From Thalassovita taeanensis (lineage in GTDB: Bacteria > Pseudomonadota > Alphaproteobacteria > Rhodobacterales > Rhodobacteraceae), in NCBI RefSeq assembly GCF_900110775.1, contig NZ_FOEP01000004.1, forward strand, positions 255,538 to 319,537: DNA of 64,000 bases, written 5' to 3'. Below the pieces are notes generated by a model that ran no database searches, had not been told where the DNA came from, and saw only the letters and a program-made list of their open reading frames with translations. Each line of letters starts with the position of its first letter. Position 1 is the stretch's first letter. The translations under genes were made by a program, and so were the position numbers. This document shows, one piece after another, positions 1-8,556 of the stretch.

Positions 1-355
1 AGAAATCCGCCAGCGCATCAAAGCACTGCGCCGGGCGCAGGTTGGCAAACAGGTCCATTTCCTTGCGCAAACGCAGCAAACCGCGTTCCGGTTTGACGCT
101 GAAATCAAGGTTGTCATATTTCGGACCACCCACGGCACCCAGCAGAACGGCATCGACCGCTTGCGCCTTGGCCATCGTGTCATCGTGCAGCGGCGTGCCG
201 TATTTGTCATAGGCGCAGCCGCCAACCAGATCCTCGGTCACGTCAAAAGTCACGCCGCGCTTGGTGCCATACCAGTCGATGATCTTGCGCACTTCGGCCA
301 TGACTTCGGGGCCGATCCCGTCGCCGGGCAGGATGAGAAGCGAGAGGTTGGTCAT
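1..355 (-). CDS. leuB: 3-isopropylmalate dehydrogenase, N-terminal part (cut by window edge)
   Basis: The reverse strand encodes about 118 residues beginning [19 protein letters not shown], the classic N-terminus of the isopropylmalate/isocitrate dehydrogenase fold, followed by [11 protein letters not shown] and a [14 protein letters not shown] stretch that is typical of LeuB. LeuB oxidatively decarboxylates 3-isopropylmalate with NAD in the third leucine-specific step, in the cytoplasm. The start ATG is at 355-353. The reading frame is still open at base 1, so the C-terminal two thirds lie outside the window. leuC and leuD are on the same strand about 4 kb upstream, which makes this a split leucine cluster. 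Confidence 0.95.
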   Translation of the reverse strand, partial: MTNLSLLILPGDGIGPEVMAEVRKIIDWYGTKRGVTFDVTEDLVGGCAYDKYGTPLHDDTMAKAQAVDAVLLGAVGGPKYDNLDFSVKPERGLLRLRKEMDLFANLRPAQCFDALADF

Positions 356-414
356 TGTGATCTGTCCTTGGTGTGAATTCGTCGGAAAACGCCTAGCGGC
401 TGGGGGACGCAGGG

Positions 415-1308
415 TCAAGAAACGAAGGGCTTCAACCCGGCCTCCAGCATGCCCCACACGGCGGCAATCCGCGGCGTTTGCCGCACGGCCAGCGGCGCGG
501 CCAGCCATACCGGCAGCGGCGGAATGTCGATCCCCATATCCAGAAGTTCAATGTCCGGGTCGGCCTCGATCAGGGGAAGCTGGCCAAAGCCGATCCCACA
601 GCCCGCCCGCAGTAATTGCCAATACACCGTCTGGCTGTCGCAGCGGGTGGTGAACCAGTCGCGCGTCGCCGACCAACCCATCTGCCGCATCCCGCGCAGG
701 ATCAGCTCGCTCTGATCATAGCCGATCAACTCATGCTGCAGCATCTCGTCGGGGCTTTGCGGGCGTCCGTGCAGATCCAGATAAGAGCGCGCCGCACAAA
801 TACCGATGCCCAGGTCGCCCAAGTGCCGGGTGACAATTTCCAGCTGGCGCGGGCGGTACATGCGCACAGCAATGTCAGCCTCGCGAAACAGCAGGTTTTC
901 ACTGCTGTCGTTGGCGTCCAGAACAACCGTGATACCGGGGTGCGTGCGGCGAATATCGGCCACGATCGGGGGCAGGATGAAATGCGCCACAACCTCGCTG
1001 GCGGTGATGCGAACCGGGCCGCGCGCCTCGGTTTCCTGCCCGGCGACCGTCAGGCCGATATCGTGCATCGCCTGCTGCATCTGCAAGGCGGAAGGCAGGA
1101 TCGCGCGGCCAATTTCGGTCAAGTCAAAACCGCGCGGCTGACGTGTGAACAGGGTCACATCCAGATCGGACTCGATCTGCCGTATCTGACGGCCAAGCGT
1201 GGGCTGGCTGGCCCCCATCCGCCGCGCCGCCGCCGAAAGCGAGCCGGCTTCTGCCACTGCCAGAAAGGACTGGATCAGGGTCCAGTCGGTTTTGCTAAGA
1301 TCCGCCAT
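415..1308 (-). CDS. LysR-family transcriptional regulator
   Basis: A 297-residue protein of normal LysR length. Residues 8-67 form the winged helix-turn-helix ([20 protein letters not shown], then [12 protein letters not shown] and [15 protein letters not shown]), and residues from about 95 form the periplasmic-binding-like effector domain. It is divergent from the NAD(P)-dependent epimerase gene at 1404. LysR proteins often control such divergent neighbours, so that gene is the likely target (inference). No Shine-Dalgarno is evident before the ATG, and an inverted repeat, ATTCA-N4-TGAAT, overlaps the start codon. The effector cannot be deduced. Confidence 0.9.
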   Translation of the reverse strand: MADLSKTDWTLIQSFLAVAEAGSLSAAARRMGASQPTLGRQIRQIESDLDVTLFTRQPRGFDLTEIGRAILPSALQMQQAMHDIGLTVAGQETEARGPVRITASEVVAHFILPPIVADIRRTHPGITVVLDANDSSENLLFREADIAVRMYRPRQLEIVTRHLGDLGIGICAARSYLDLHGRPQSPDEMLQHELIGYDQSELILRGMRQMGWSATRDWFTTRCDSQTVYWQLLRAGCGIGFGQLPLIEADPDIELLDMGIDIPPLPVWLAAPLAVRQTPRIAAVWGMLEAGLKPFVS

Positions 1309-1320
1309 TCACATATGAAT
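1307..1320. promoter_or_regulatory. Candidate operator: ATTCA-CATA-TGAAT inverted repeat
   Basis: A perfect 5-bp inverted repeat with a 4-base centre overlaps the LysR start codon and lies in the 95-bp space between the divergent LysR and epimerase genes. Short AT-rich dyads in this position are the usual shape of LysR-type autoregulatory sites. Function is inferred only from position and symmetry. Confidence 0.3.
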
Positions 1321-1403
1321 ACATGATCTGCAAACTGCGGCAATTCCTATTCACGTGCGACGGTATATTTTTATGCCATCAACATCGAAAGGACCTGACA
1401 CAC

Positions 1404-2306
1404 ATGGGAAAAACAGTATTGATTCTGGGCGCGCATGGCCGGTTTGGCCATCATGCCACCGTGGCGTTCAACTCCGCAGGCTGGACCGTACGGAGCTTTG
1501 ATCGCAGCCGCGACAACCTGATGCAGGCGGCACAGGGGGTTCAGGTGATCGTTGCGGGCTGGAACCCGGCCTATCCCGATTGGGCCAGTCAGCTACCGGG
1601 TCTGCACAAGCAAATCCGACAGGCGGCGCTGGCGGCGGATGCCACGGTTATCCTGCCCGGCAACCTCTATGTATTTGGCGCCGAAACACCCGCCCCCTGG
1701 GGCGAAGACAGCCCGCACCGGGCGCAAAACCCGCTGGGCCGTATCCGGGTCGAGCTGGAAGCCGCGTATCGCCGCGACGGTGTCCGCACGATCCTGCTGC
1801 GGGCTGGTGACTTTCTCGACACCCGGGCCTCGGGCAACTGGTTCGACCGGATGATGGCACCCAGTCTGGCCAAGGACAAGCTGACCTATCCGGGGCGAAC
1901 GGATGCGGATCACGCTTGGGCCTATCTGCCAGATCTGACCCGCGCGGCGGTGCAACTGGCCGAAGCGCGCCAAGGTCTGGCCCGGTTCGAGGATATCCCC
2001 TTTCCCGGTTATACCCTGACCGGGGCGCAGATGGCCGGGCACCTGTCGGCTGCGCTGGGTCGCGCAATCAGCGTCAAGCAAATGGCGTGGTGGCCGCTGT
2101 CCTTCGCCCGTCTGGTCATGCCGGTGGCCAAGCATCTGCTGGAAATGCGGTATCTGTGGAACGTGCCGCACCAACTTGATGGATCAAAATTCGAACGGTT
2201 GCTGCCGAACTTCCAGCACACGCCCGTTGCCCACGCTTTGGCCACGGCCGCAAGCCCGGTTCTGGCGGGAAAGGCGAAACCTTCAGGGATGACTGCCGAG
2301 GCCTGA
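1404..2306 (+). CDS. NAD(P)-binding epimerase/dehydratase-like SDR protein
   Basis: A 300-residue Rossmann-fold protein of the atypical or extended short-chain dehydrogenase type. A glycine-rich dinucleotide motif is at the N-terminus (LILGAHGRFGHH, GxxGxxG), an LPGNLYVFG segment follows, and an AWAYLPDLTRAAV segment resembles those of NAD-dependent epimerases. The open frame starts earlier at 1323, but I chose the ATG at 1404 because the Rossmann beta-strand begins at once and GAAAGGA lies about 11 bases upstream. The gene is divergent from the LysR gene at 415-1308, probably its regulator. The substrate cannot be deduced. The stop is 5 bp from the convergent gene at 2312. Confidence 0.8.
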   Translation: MGKTVLILGAHGRFGHHATVAFNSAGWTVRSFDRSRDNLMQAAQGVQVIVAGWNPAYPDWASQLPGLHKQIRQAALAADATVILPGNLYVFGAETPAPWGEDSPHRAQNPLGRIRVELEAAYRRDGVRTILLRAGDFLDTRASGNWFDRMMAPSLAKDKLTYPGRTDADHAWAYLPDLTRAAVQLAEARQGLARFEDIPFPGYTLTGAQMAGHLSAALGRAISVKQMAWWPLSFARLVMPVAKHLLEMRYLWNVPHQLDGSKFERLLPNFQHTPVAHALATAASPVLAGKAKPSGMTAEA

Positions 2307-2311
2307 GCCGC

Positions 2312-3379
2312 TCACGGCAGGGCCACGTCGACCCAAACCAGCCGATGACGGCTGGCCGTCTGCACCGCCGTCGCAAGCGGGTCATCCGGCGCGGGCCACA
2401 TCACACCTGCGCCCGTGACGGCCAGATCAGCCGAGGGCAGCACGTAATCCACCCGCAGATTGCCCGGCGCTGGATCCGGCCAATCCACCGTATCCAGCGC
2501 CGGATCGCCGCGATGCTCGGCATTCGCCATCAGATCCCCCCGCCCTTTGGGAACCGGGTCCCGAAGCCGTGGATCATTCAATATCGACGTCAGCGCCGCA
2601 GGCTGCCCCGCACCGTCGTGCACATCCAGATTGGCATCGCCCAGCAACACAAACGCCCCCTTGGGCGACGCACCCAGCTTTCCATCCAACAGCGCCGACC
2701 AAAGCCGCGCCTCATCCGCGTTGCGAAACCCGTTTCGATCCTCCGGCCCGTCAAAGACCGGCGGCGTCGCGTGGAATGTCAGTAATGTCAGCCGCGTCTC
2801 ATTCGGCAGGCGCAAAGGCACGACCCAATGCCCAACCGAACTGAGCCGCTGCACCCGCGCGGCATCCAGCGGCAACACAACCCTGTCGCCAGGCCCACGC
2901 GCCCCCGGCACATCCCGCCATAGCAACATGGACAGGTCTCTGACATTTTCGACATCAATCGGAAACCGCGACAGGATCGCCATCCCACCCTGCCCGGAAA
3001 ATTCGCCATATCCCTGCGCGTCGCGCGCTCTGCCCCGGCGCCCGTCTCCATCCAGATCCAGCCCGCTTTGCAGGCCCGCATTGGGCCGCAACGCAAAGAC
3101 ATGCGCAAAGCCAAGCCCCTTGCGCGCAATGGCATCACGCAGCGCGCTCAGCGCGACCAGCCCGCGATCATAATCAAACCCCTGAATTACAACCACATCC
3201 GGCGCGACATGCGACAACACCTTGACCACCGCCATGACCTGCGGATCGCCGCGCAGAATATCGCGAAGCAAAAGCCCCGGCCCCTTACGTGACAATTCGG
3301 TGTTGAAGGTGGCAATGCGCAGCACATCCGCCCGCGCGGGGTGATACGCCCCAAGGATCAAAACGATCCCCAGGATCAG
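2312..3379 (-). CDS. Endonuclease/exonuclease/phosphatase-fold secreted protein
   Basis: The protein carries landmarks of the EEP (DNase I-like) family: an N-terminal IATFNTEL, DVVVIQGFDYD, GQGGMAILSRFPI, TFHATPP, LLGDANLDVHDG, and a C-terminal RVDYVLPS followed by HRLVWVDV. These supply the usual Asn/Glu, Asp-Asn and His positions of metal-dependent phosphodiesterases. A hydrophobic segment (LILGIVLILGAY) ending HPARA looks like a signal peptide. The start is unresolved. The only ATG (3502) would overlap the upstream gene by 127 bp and encode an implausible Arg/His-rich leader. A CTG at 3379 overlaps the upstream TGA, and a TTG at 3361 has GGGGA before it. I used 3379. The protein is translationally linked to the membrane gene upstream. 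Confidence 0.75.
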   Translation of the reverse strand: MILGIVLILGAYHPARADVLRIATFNTELSRKGPGLLLRDILRGDPQVMAVVKVLSHVAPDVVVIQGFDYDRGLVALSALRDAIARKGLGFAHVFALRPNAGLQSGLDLDGDGRRGRARDAQGYGEFSGQGGMAILSRFPIDVENVRDLSMLLWRDVPGARGPGDRVVLPLDAARVQRLSSVGHWVVPLRLPNETRLTLLTFHATPPVFDGPEDRNGFRNADEARLWSALLDGKLGASPKGAFVLLGDANLDVHDGAGQPAALTSILNDPRLRDPVPKGRGDLMANAEHRGDPALDTVDWPDPAPGNLRVDYVLPSADLAVTGAGVMWPAPDDPLATAVQTASRHRLVWVDVALP

Positions 3380-4212
3380 ATGGCTTGCAGCCCCTGCGCC
3401 TCGGCCTCGGCATAGGCGCGACGGCGCTTTTCGCCGATCATCTCGGCGATGCGGGCAAGGGCGATGCCGCGCATGATCATGCTTGCCGGAAGAAAGGCCC
3501 ATATTGTCATCGCCCAGATCAGGGTTTGCGGGTTGGCCATCACCGTCGGATCGATCCAGGCGGATCCAGCCTTCACCAATGCCGGGATCATGAATGGCAG
3601 CAGAAAGCCTAATATAATGTTAACACGCGCATCACGGGTAAGGCGCGACAGCACATCGCCCGCAGTTGGGTCGAACATCGGCAGATTGACCCAGACATTG
3701 AAGGCCCCGTTTCGCGCGGGCCAGCCAAAGAACTTGACCAGACCCAGAAACAGAAGAACCGCCGACACTGAGATGCAATAGGATACACCAGCCGCAGTCC
3801 GCACGCTGTCGATCAGCACGGGCGAGGTGTTCGAAGGCATCATCAGAACCATCAGCCGAACCGGGGAATAGGGGAAATCCACAGCAGTCCCCACCAAACG
3901 CCCCAAAGCGGTCAACACCAACGACAGATCCGTCGGATACACACCGCCCCGACTGATCATCGTCAGCATGAACACCACAAGAAACAGCGTCCCGACCCGC
4001 AGACGGTTGAACGGCGGAGCATAGCGGAATTCGACAACCGACGGGAATTCACTGTTATATTCCACAAAGGTCATCATCGCGGCCAATAAGGCCAGAAGCA
4101 CAACCATCGCAGTGGCGTCCGACACGACGCCGGGCAACAAAAGTGACGGCATTGCAACAAGCAACGCGATAATAAATGCGCGAAAAATCGCGCCTGCCAT
4201 ACGTTCGATCAC
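3376..4212 (-). CDS. Multi-spanning membrane protein of unknown function
   Basis: A 278-residue hydrophobic protein with about six predicted membrane helices: two near the N-terminus (residues 9-30 and 33-48), then near 72-88, 145-162, 197-215 and 232-250. A basic C-terminal tail (EKRRRAYAEAEAQ) is probably cytoplasmic. I do not recognise the family. I kept the GTG start because AAGGGA lies about 7 bases upstream; an ATG four codons later is the alternative. Its stop overlaps the beginning of the secreted phosphodiesterase-fold gene, so the two probably form a two-gene operon downstream of, but separated by a terminator from, leuCD. Confidence 0.7.
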   Translation of the reverse strand: MIERMAGAIFRAFIIALLVAMPSLLLPGVVSDATAMVVLLALLAAMMTFVEYNSEFPSVVEFRYAPPFNRLRVGTLFLVVFMLTMISRGGVYPTDLSLVLTALGRLVGTAVDFPYSPVRLMVLMMPSNTSPVLIDSVRTAAGVSYCISVSAVLLFLGLVKFFGWPARNGAFNVWVNLPMFDPTAGDVLSRLTRDARVNIILGFLLPFMIPALVKAGSAWIDPTVMANPQTLIWAMTIWAFLPASMIMRGIALARIAEMIGEKRRRAYAEAEAQGLQAI

Positions 4213-4515
4213 TGCTCGATCCCTTCAAACTGGCCGGGCGCAATACGTTGCCGCACCCTGTTTCCAACTTGATCCCGCTCATTGTGGCGGTTTGCCTCAT
4301 TATTGCCTAAATGTTGCCTTCTTTCAGGCTGCGGCTCAAGCAACGAGTGGGCAACGCTTTAATAATACGGGCGTTTCGATGGCAGGTGGTGCGAGATTAC
4401 ATCAACTTTCATCCCGCATCTGAAATCAAGCCCCAAACTGGCGCAACATATGATTTGGGTCATTTTAACGTAAAAAGCCGCCCCGACGGGCGGCTTCTAC
4501 TGCGCTCAGACGCAA
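4213..4515. other. Gap between leuD and the membrane-protein gene
   Basis: This 303-base gap holds the leuD terminator at its right end and the presumed promoter and ribosome site of the minus-strand membrane gene at its left end. TTGCC recurs several times within 4245-4318, without a clear spacing rule. No convincing small ORF or structured RNA other than the terminator is seen. Confidence 0.5.
4470..4496 (-). terminator. Intrinsic terminator after leuCD
   Basis: On the minus strand a perfect 9-bp stem (AAGCCGCCC / GGGCGGCTT, bases 4475-4496) with a 4-base loop runs into a T-tract, about 20 bases past the leuD stop codon. This is a textbook Rho-independent terminator that separates leuCD from the next minus-strand gene. 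Confidence 0.9.
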
Positions 4516-5121
4516 TCAGACCCAGGGGCGCTGCGCGTTCATGTCTGCCTCATACGTCTTGATCGAGGCCACTTTTTCCAAAGTCAGGCCGATGTCGTCC
4601 AAACCATTCAGAAGGCAATGCTTCTTGAAGGCGTCAACCTCGAACGCGAAGCTTTGGCCATCCGAGGTGGTCACGGTCTGATTTTCCAGATCGATGGTCA
4701 TCCGCGCGTTTGCGCCTTTGTTCGCGTCGGACATCAGAACGTCCACCACCTCTTGCGGCATCACGATCGGCAAAATGCCGTTCTTGAAGCAGTTGTTGAA
4801 GAAGATGTCAGCAAAAGAGGTCGAGATCACGCAGCGAATGCCAAAATCCAGCAGCGCCCAAGGGGCGTGCTCGCGCGATGACCCGCAGCCGAAATTCTCG
4901 CCTGCGACGATAATTTCGGCGTTGCGGTAAGCAGGCTTGTTCAGCACGAAGCTTTCGATCTCGCTGCCGTCCTGATTGTAACGCATCTCGTCAAACAGGT
5001 TCACGCCCAGACCGGACCGCTTGATGGTCTTCAGGAACTGCTTGGGGATGATCATATCGGTGTCGATATTGACCAGCGGCATCGGCGCGGCGATGCCTGT
5101 GAGTTTTTCAAACTTGTCCAT
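4516..5121 (-). CDS. leuD: 3-isopropylmalate dehydratase small subunit
   Basis: At 201 residues, this is the normal LeuD length. It is the swivel (aconitase domain 4) subunit that pairs with LeuC to isomerise 2-isopropylmalate to 3-isopropylmalate in leucine synthesis. Diagnostic segments are [12 protein letters not shown] near residue 20, [16 protein letters not shown] near residue 75 (the substrate-binding loop), and [24 protein letters not shown] lies just upstream of the ATG at 5121. The gene follows leuC after an 86-bp spacer that holds a long hairpin, and an intrinsic terminator lies downstream. Confidence 0.97.
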   Translation of the reverse strand: MDKFEKLTGIAAPMPLVNIDTDMIIPKQFLKTIKRSGLGVNLFDEMRYNQDGSEIESFVLNKPAYRNAEIIVAGENFGCGSSREHAPWALLDFGIRCVISTSFADIFFNNCFKNGILPIVMPQEVVDVLMSDANKGANARMTIDLENQTVTTSDGQSFAFEVDAFKKHCLLNGLDDIGLTLEKVASIKTYEADMNAQRPWV

Positions 5122-5141
5122 CTGTTGTCTCCTTGAAACGG

Positions 5142-5195
5142 GCGGCGGGGAGACCCCCGCCCTACGGGTGTGGTAGGGCGGGGTCTCCCCGCCGC
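5142..5195. repeat. 23-bp imperfect palindromic hairpin in the leuC-leuD spacer
   Basis: The left arm (5142-5165, GCGGCGGGGAGA then CCCCCGCCCTAC) pairs with the right arm (5173-5195) over 23 bp with a single bulged C and a 7-base loop. It occupies most of the 86-bp leuC-leuD spacer. No T-tract follows, so it is not a simple terminator. It looks like a REP-like mobile palindrome or an RNA-stabilising or attenuating hairpin that could lower leuD expression relative to leuC. I saw no second copy in this window. Confidence 0.8.
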
Positions 5196-5207
5196 ACCGT
5201 CTACGCC

Positions 5208-6617
5208 TTACATCATCTCGCGCACATCGGTCAGATGACCGGTGATTGCGGCTGCAGCGGCCATGGCCGGGCTCATCAGATGAGTGCGGCCCCCGCGCCC
5301 CTGACGCCCCTCGAAGTTACGGTTCGAGGTCGCGGCGCACCGCTCTCCCGGAGCCAACTGATCGGGGTTCATCGCCAGACACATCGAACATCCCGCAAGG
5401 CGCCATTCGAACCCGGCGTCGATGAAGATCTGCGCCAGCCCCTCTTCTTCGGCCTGCGCCCGGACAAGACCCGAACCGGGCACAACCATGGCCCGCATCC
5501 CGTCCTTGATCTTCTTGCCTTTGAGGATCGCCGCGGCGGCGCGGAAATCTTCGATCCGACCGTTGGTGCAGGACCCGATGAACACCGTGTCGATCTTGAT
5601 GTCGGTCAGCTTCTGACCGGCCTCAAGCCCCATATAGTCAAGCGCGCGTTGCGCCGCCTCGACCTTACCGCCCTTAAAGCTTCCGGGGGCGGGCACCACC
5701 TCGGTGATTGGCAGCACGTCTTCGGGCGACGTGCCCCAAGTGACCACCGGCGCGATGTCTTCGCCCTTCAGCGTCAGAACCTTGTCGAAATGCGCGCCTT
5801 CATCGGTGAACAGCGTCTTCCAATAGGCAACAGCCGCCTCCCACTGGGCACCTTTCGGAGCGTGCGGGCGCCCCATGCAGTACGCGAAGGTTTTCTCGTC
5901 CGGTGCGATCAGGCCTGCGCGCGCGCCGCCCTCAATCGCCATGTTGCAGACGGTCATGCGGCCTTCCATCGACAGATCGCGGATCGCTTCGCCGCAATAT
6001 TCGATGACATAGCCGGTGCCACCCGCAGTGCCGGTGGCACCGATCACGGACAGGGTGATATCCTTGGCAGTGACGCCGGGGCGCAGCTTGCCGGTGATTT
6101 CCACCTTCATGTTCTTGCCCTTGCGCTGAATCAGCGTCTGAGTCGCCAGAACATGTTCCACCTCAGAGGTACCGATACCGTGGGCCAGCGCACCAAATGC
6201 GCCGTGGGTTGCTGTGTGGCTATCGCCGCACACAACAGTCATTCCCGGAAGGGTCCAACCCTGCTCGGGGCCAACGATATGCACGATACCCTGACGCACG
6301 TCGGACACGGGATAGTAATTGATCCCGAAATCCTTGGCATTCTTGTCCAGCGCCTCGACCTGAATGCGGCTGTCCTCGGTCATCGTGGCGGCATTGGCGC
6401 GGTCCAGCGTGGTCGGCACGTTGTGATCCGGCACGGCGATGGTTTTATCCGGCGCGTGTACCGGACGGTGCGCCATACGCAGCCCTTCAAAGGCCTGCGG
6501 GCTGGTGACTTCGTGCACCAGATGGCGATCGATATACAGAAGGCAGGTGCCGTCCTCGGCCTCATGGGCAACGTGGGCGTCCCAGATTTTGTCATAGAGT
6601 GTCTTCGGGGCGGTCAT
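5208..6617 (-). CDS. leuC: 3-isopropylmalate dehydratase large subunit
   Basis: At 469 residues, this is full LeuC length (aconitase superfamily, 4Fe-4S cluster). It forms the catalytic half of isopropylmalate isomerase with LeuD. Visible motifs are [12 protein letters not shown] at the start, [25 protein letters not shown] in two overlapping parts, the cluster ligand segment [17 protein letters not shown], and the C-terminal ligand pair in [11 protein letters not shown] followed by [11 protein letters not shown]. Upstream on the minus strand is GGAGAGGACC before the ATG at 6617. It is the first gene of leuCD. The reverse complement also contains a long open frame, a shadow of codon bias. Confidence 0.98.
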   Translation of the reverse strand: MTAPKTLYDKIWDAHVAHEAEDGTCLLYIDRHLVHEVTSPQAFEGLRMAHRPVHAPDKTIAVPDHNVPTTLDRANAATMTEDSRIQVEALDKNAKDFGINYYPVSDVRQGIVHIVGPEQGWTLPGMTVVCGDSHTATHGAFGALAHGIGTSEVEHVLATQTLIQRKGKNMKVEITGKLRPGVTAKDITLSVIGATGTAGGTGYVIEYCGEAIRDLSMEGRMTVCNMAIEGGARAGLIAPDEKTFAYCMGRPHAPKGAQWEAAVAYWKTLFTDEGAHFDKVLTLKGEDIAPVVTWGTSPEDVLPITEVVPAPGSFKGGKVEAAQRALDYMGLEAGQKLTDIKIDTVFIGSCTNGRIEDFRAAAAILKGKKIKDGMRAMVVPGSGLVRAQAEEEGLAQIFIDAGFEWRLAGCSMCLAMNPDQLAPGERCAATSNRNFEGRQGRGGRTHLMSPAMAAAAAITGHLTDVREMM

Positions 6618-6707
6618 TGTGGTCCTCTCCCGTGGATTGTCTGAAATTTTGGGCGTGACAGGGGTGGGCGCGGCTTATAGCCGGGCCAGTATCGTCAGCG
6701 ATGCGCC

Positions 6708-6732
6708 GAAGAAACGCCAAGGCAGGCGTGCG
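6708..6732. repeat. Repeat motif copy 1: GAAGAAACGCC-loop-GGCGTGCG
   Basis: GAAGAA is followed by a short dyad ACGCC/GGCGT around a 6-base centre and then GCG. A near-identical copy is at 16815-16840. Here it lies about 130 bases upstream of the MscS gene start, in the space between divergent leuC and mscS. Function unknown. Confidence 0.5.
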
Positions 6733-6862
6733 CGATCATCCATGTCAAAAACGCGTGTCATGCAGCGGCAGATATAGTGAAGCGCCGAGTCTATCAAGGG
6801 GGCAGGTGCTTGTGCACGGCGCACTGCCTATGTCAGCATGACAAAAAACAGGGGCAGCAGGC

Positions 6863-8203
6863 ATGGAAACCGAGATTCAATCTTTTCTGGCAGCATTCGA
6901 AAGCTTTCTGTCTACGATGCTGCAATTCGGGCGCAACATGCTGCTGCCATCACGGCTGTATCAGGTGGCGGTGGTGCTTGGGTGTTTCGTGCTGGCTTGG
7001 CTGCTTCGGATGTGGCTGGGCCCGAAATACGAAAGCTGGATGCGCGGGTTGGACAACCGGCCGAAATGGCAATTGCGCTGGCTTCTGGTCCTGCACAAGC
7101 GGCTGACACTGATCATTTTTGCCACCAGCCTGTGGGCGGCGGTGGGGGTGTTTGCCGCGACCTATCAGTTCCCATCGCGGCGGTATGTGCTGGTTCTGGT
7201 GGCGACCATTGCCACCGCGTGGCTGTTTATCCGCATTGCGGCGCAGATCATCCGCAACCGGTTCCTGCGGCGCGTGGTGATCTGGGGGCTGTCGATTTAC
7301 GCGGTGCTCTACTACACCGCGCTGCTGCAGGCGGCGACCAGCTTTCTCGACGGTCTGGCGATCGAGTTTGGTGATTTCCGCCTGTCGGCGCTGGCGATCC
7401 TGAAGGCTCTGGTGGTGACGGGCCTGCTGCTTGCCGCAGCGCGGGCGGTGTCGTCGACCAGCGCGCGGCGGATCCGCACGAACGAAGACATTTCACCGTC
7501 TATGCAAGAGCTGTCGATCAAGTTCATGCAGGTGGTTCTGTACGGCGCGGCATTTTTCATTGGGCTGAAAGCGGTCGGATTTGACCTGACCGGGCTGGCG
7601 GTTCTGTCCGGCGCGATCGGTGTCGGGCTTGGCTTTGGCCTGCAAAAGGTCGTCTCGAACCTTGTCAGCGGCATCATCATCCTGATGGATAAGTCGGTAA
7701 AACCCGGCGATGTAATCAGCTTGGGCGAAACCTTTGGGTGGATCAACAGCCTTGGCGCCCGGTACGTCAGCGTGGTCACGCGGGACGGCAAAGAATACCT
7801 GATCCCGAACGAGGATCTGATCACCGGGCAGGTGGTGAACTGGTCGCATTCCAACGACTATGTCCGGCTGGATATCTTCTTTGGCACCGCCTATGGCGAC
7901 GACCCGCATCTGGTGCGCAAAATCGCGGTCGAGGCGGCGCAGGGGGTCAACCGGGTGTTGGGCTTCAAGGCGCCAGTTTGCCATATCGTGGGCTTTGGCG
8001 ACAGCAGCGTGGATTACATCCTGCGGTTCTGGATCAAGGACCCGACCGAGGGGCTGACCAATATTCGCGGCAACGTCTATCTGGCGCTGTGGGATGCGTT
8101 CCACGCACACGGCATTTCGATCCCCTTCCCGCAGCGCGAGGTCAAGGTCTTGCCGGGCTCAGAATTGCAAACCAGCGCGCCCCTCGCCACGGACGAAGGC
8201 TGA
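6863..8203 (+). CDS. MscS-family mechanosensitive ion channel
   Basis: A 446-residue inner-membrane protein. Hydrophobic helices occupy about residues 32-51, 77-98, 108-128, 135-160 and 175-195. They are followed by the pore-lining TM3 of the MscS family with its glycine/alanine packing (LSGAIGVGLGFGLQKVVSNL), then the beta domain (ILMDKSVKPGDVI, GWINSLGARYVSVVTRDGKEYLIPNED) and a cytoplasmic alpha/beta vestibule ending in FPQREVKVLPGS. Such channels open at high membrane tension and release solutes during osmotic downshock. It is larger than E. coli MscS because of extra N-terminal helices. It is divergent from leuC and has no close downstream partner. Confidence 0.93.
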   Translation: METEIQSFLAAFESFLSTMLQFGRNMLLPSRLYQVAVVLGCFVLAWLLRMWLGPKYESWMRGLDNRPKWQLRWLLVLHKRLTLIIFATSLWAAVGVFAATYQFPSRRYVLVLVATIATAWLFIRIAAQIIRNRFLRRVVIWGLSIYAVLYYTALLQAATSFLDGLAIEFGDFRLSALAILKALVVTGLLLAAARAVSSTSARRIRTNEDISPSMQELSIKFMQVVLYGAAFFIGLKAVGFDLTGLAVLSGAIGVGLGFGLQKVVSNLVSGIIILMDKSVKPGDVISLGETFGWINSLGARYVSVVTRDGKEYLIPNEDLITGQVVNWSHSNDYVRLDIFFGTAYGDDPHLVRKIAVEAAQGVNRVLGFKAPVCHIVGFGDSSVDYILRFWIKDPTEGLTNIRGNVYLALWDAFHAHGISIPFPQREVKVLPGSELQTSAPLATDEG

Positions 8204-8556
8204 TATCCGGGGCCGTGTGTCACGCGCCCGCATGTCGGGCAAATCGCACGCAACAACAGGATCAGCCTCTCCGCCACCCGCCGTTGAAAGCCCCCAAACG
8301 CAAGCCACCCTGTGTGACCTCTCGTGCAACCCCGCACTGTCAGGACGGTCGGCAAAAAGGCGCGGCAGAAGCGCCGGGGCTAGTCTGAACGCTCGACAAT
8401 TCCTATATAGCCGATTACAGGTTTGCCCTGATTGACTGAGCGAGGTGCGCCCTGAGACAGCGGCCCGCAGGATCACCGAACATCCGGATTGGTCCGGGCA
8501 CGACGCCGCCCTGCTTTTCACTCCCTTTTTCCAACGATGAAAGACGACGCTACCAG
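8204..8556. other. 353-bp gap between mscS and the desaturase gene
   Basis: No convincing ORF is seen. Two small hairpins are visible: GCCCG-CATGT-CGGGC at 8226-8240 and GGCGC-N7-GCGCC at 8359-8375. A TATATA element near 8404 could be a promoter -10 box for the desaturase gene, but no good -35 partner at standard spacing is evident. Nothing else was recognised. Confidence 0.4.

Noticed and set aside
5133-6644. A 503-codon open frame opposite leuC.
   Set aside because: It lies fully antisense to an unambiguous LeuC, has no known domain and is a product of high GC3.
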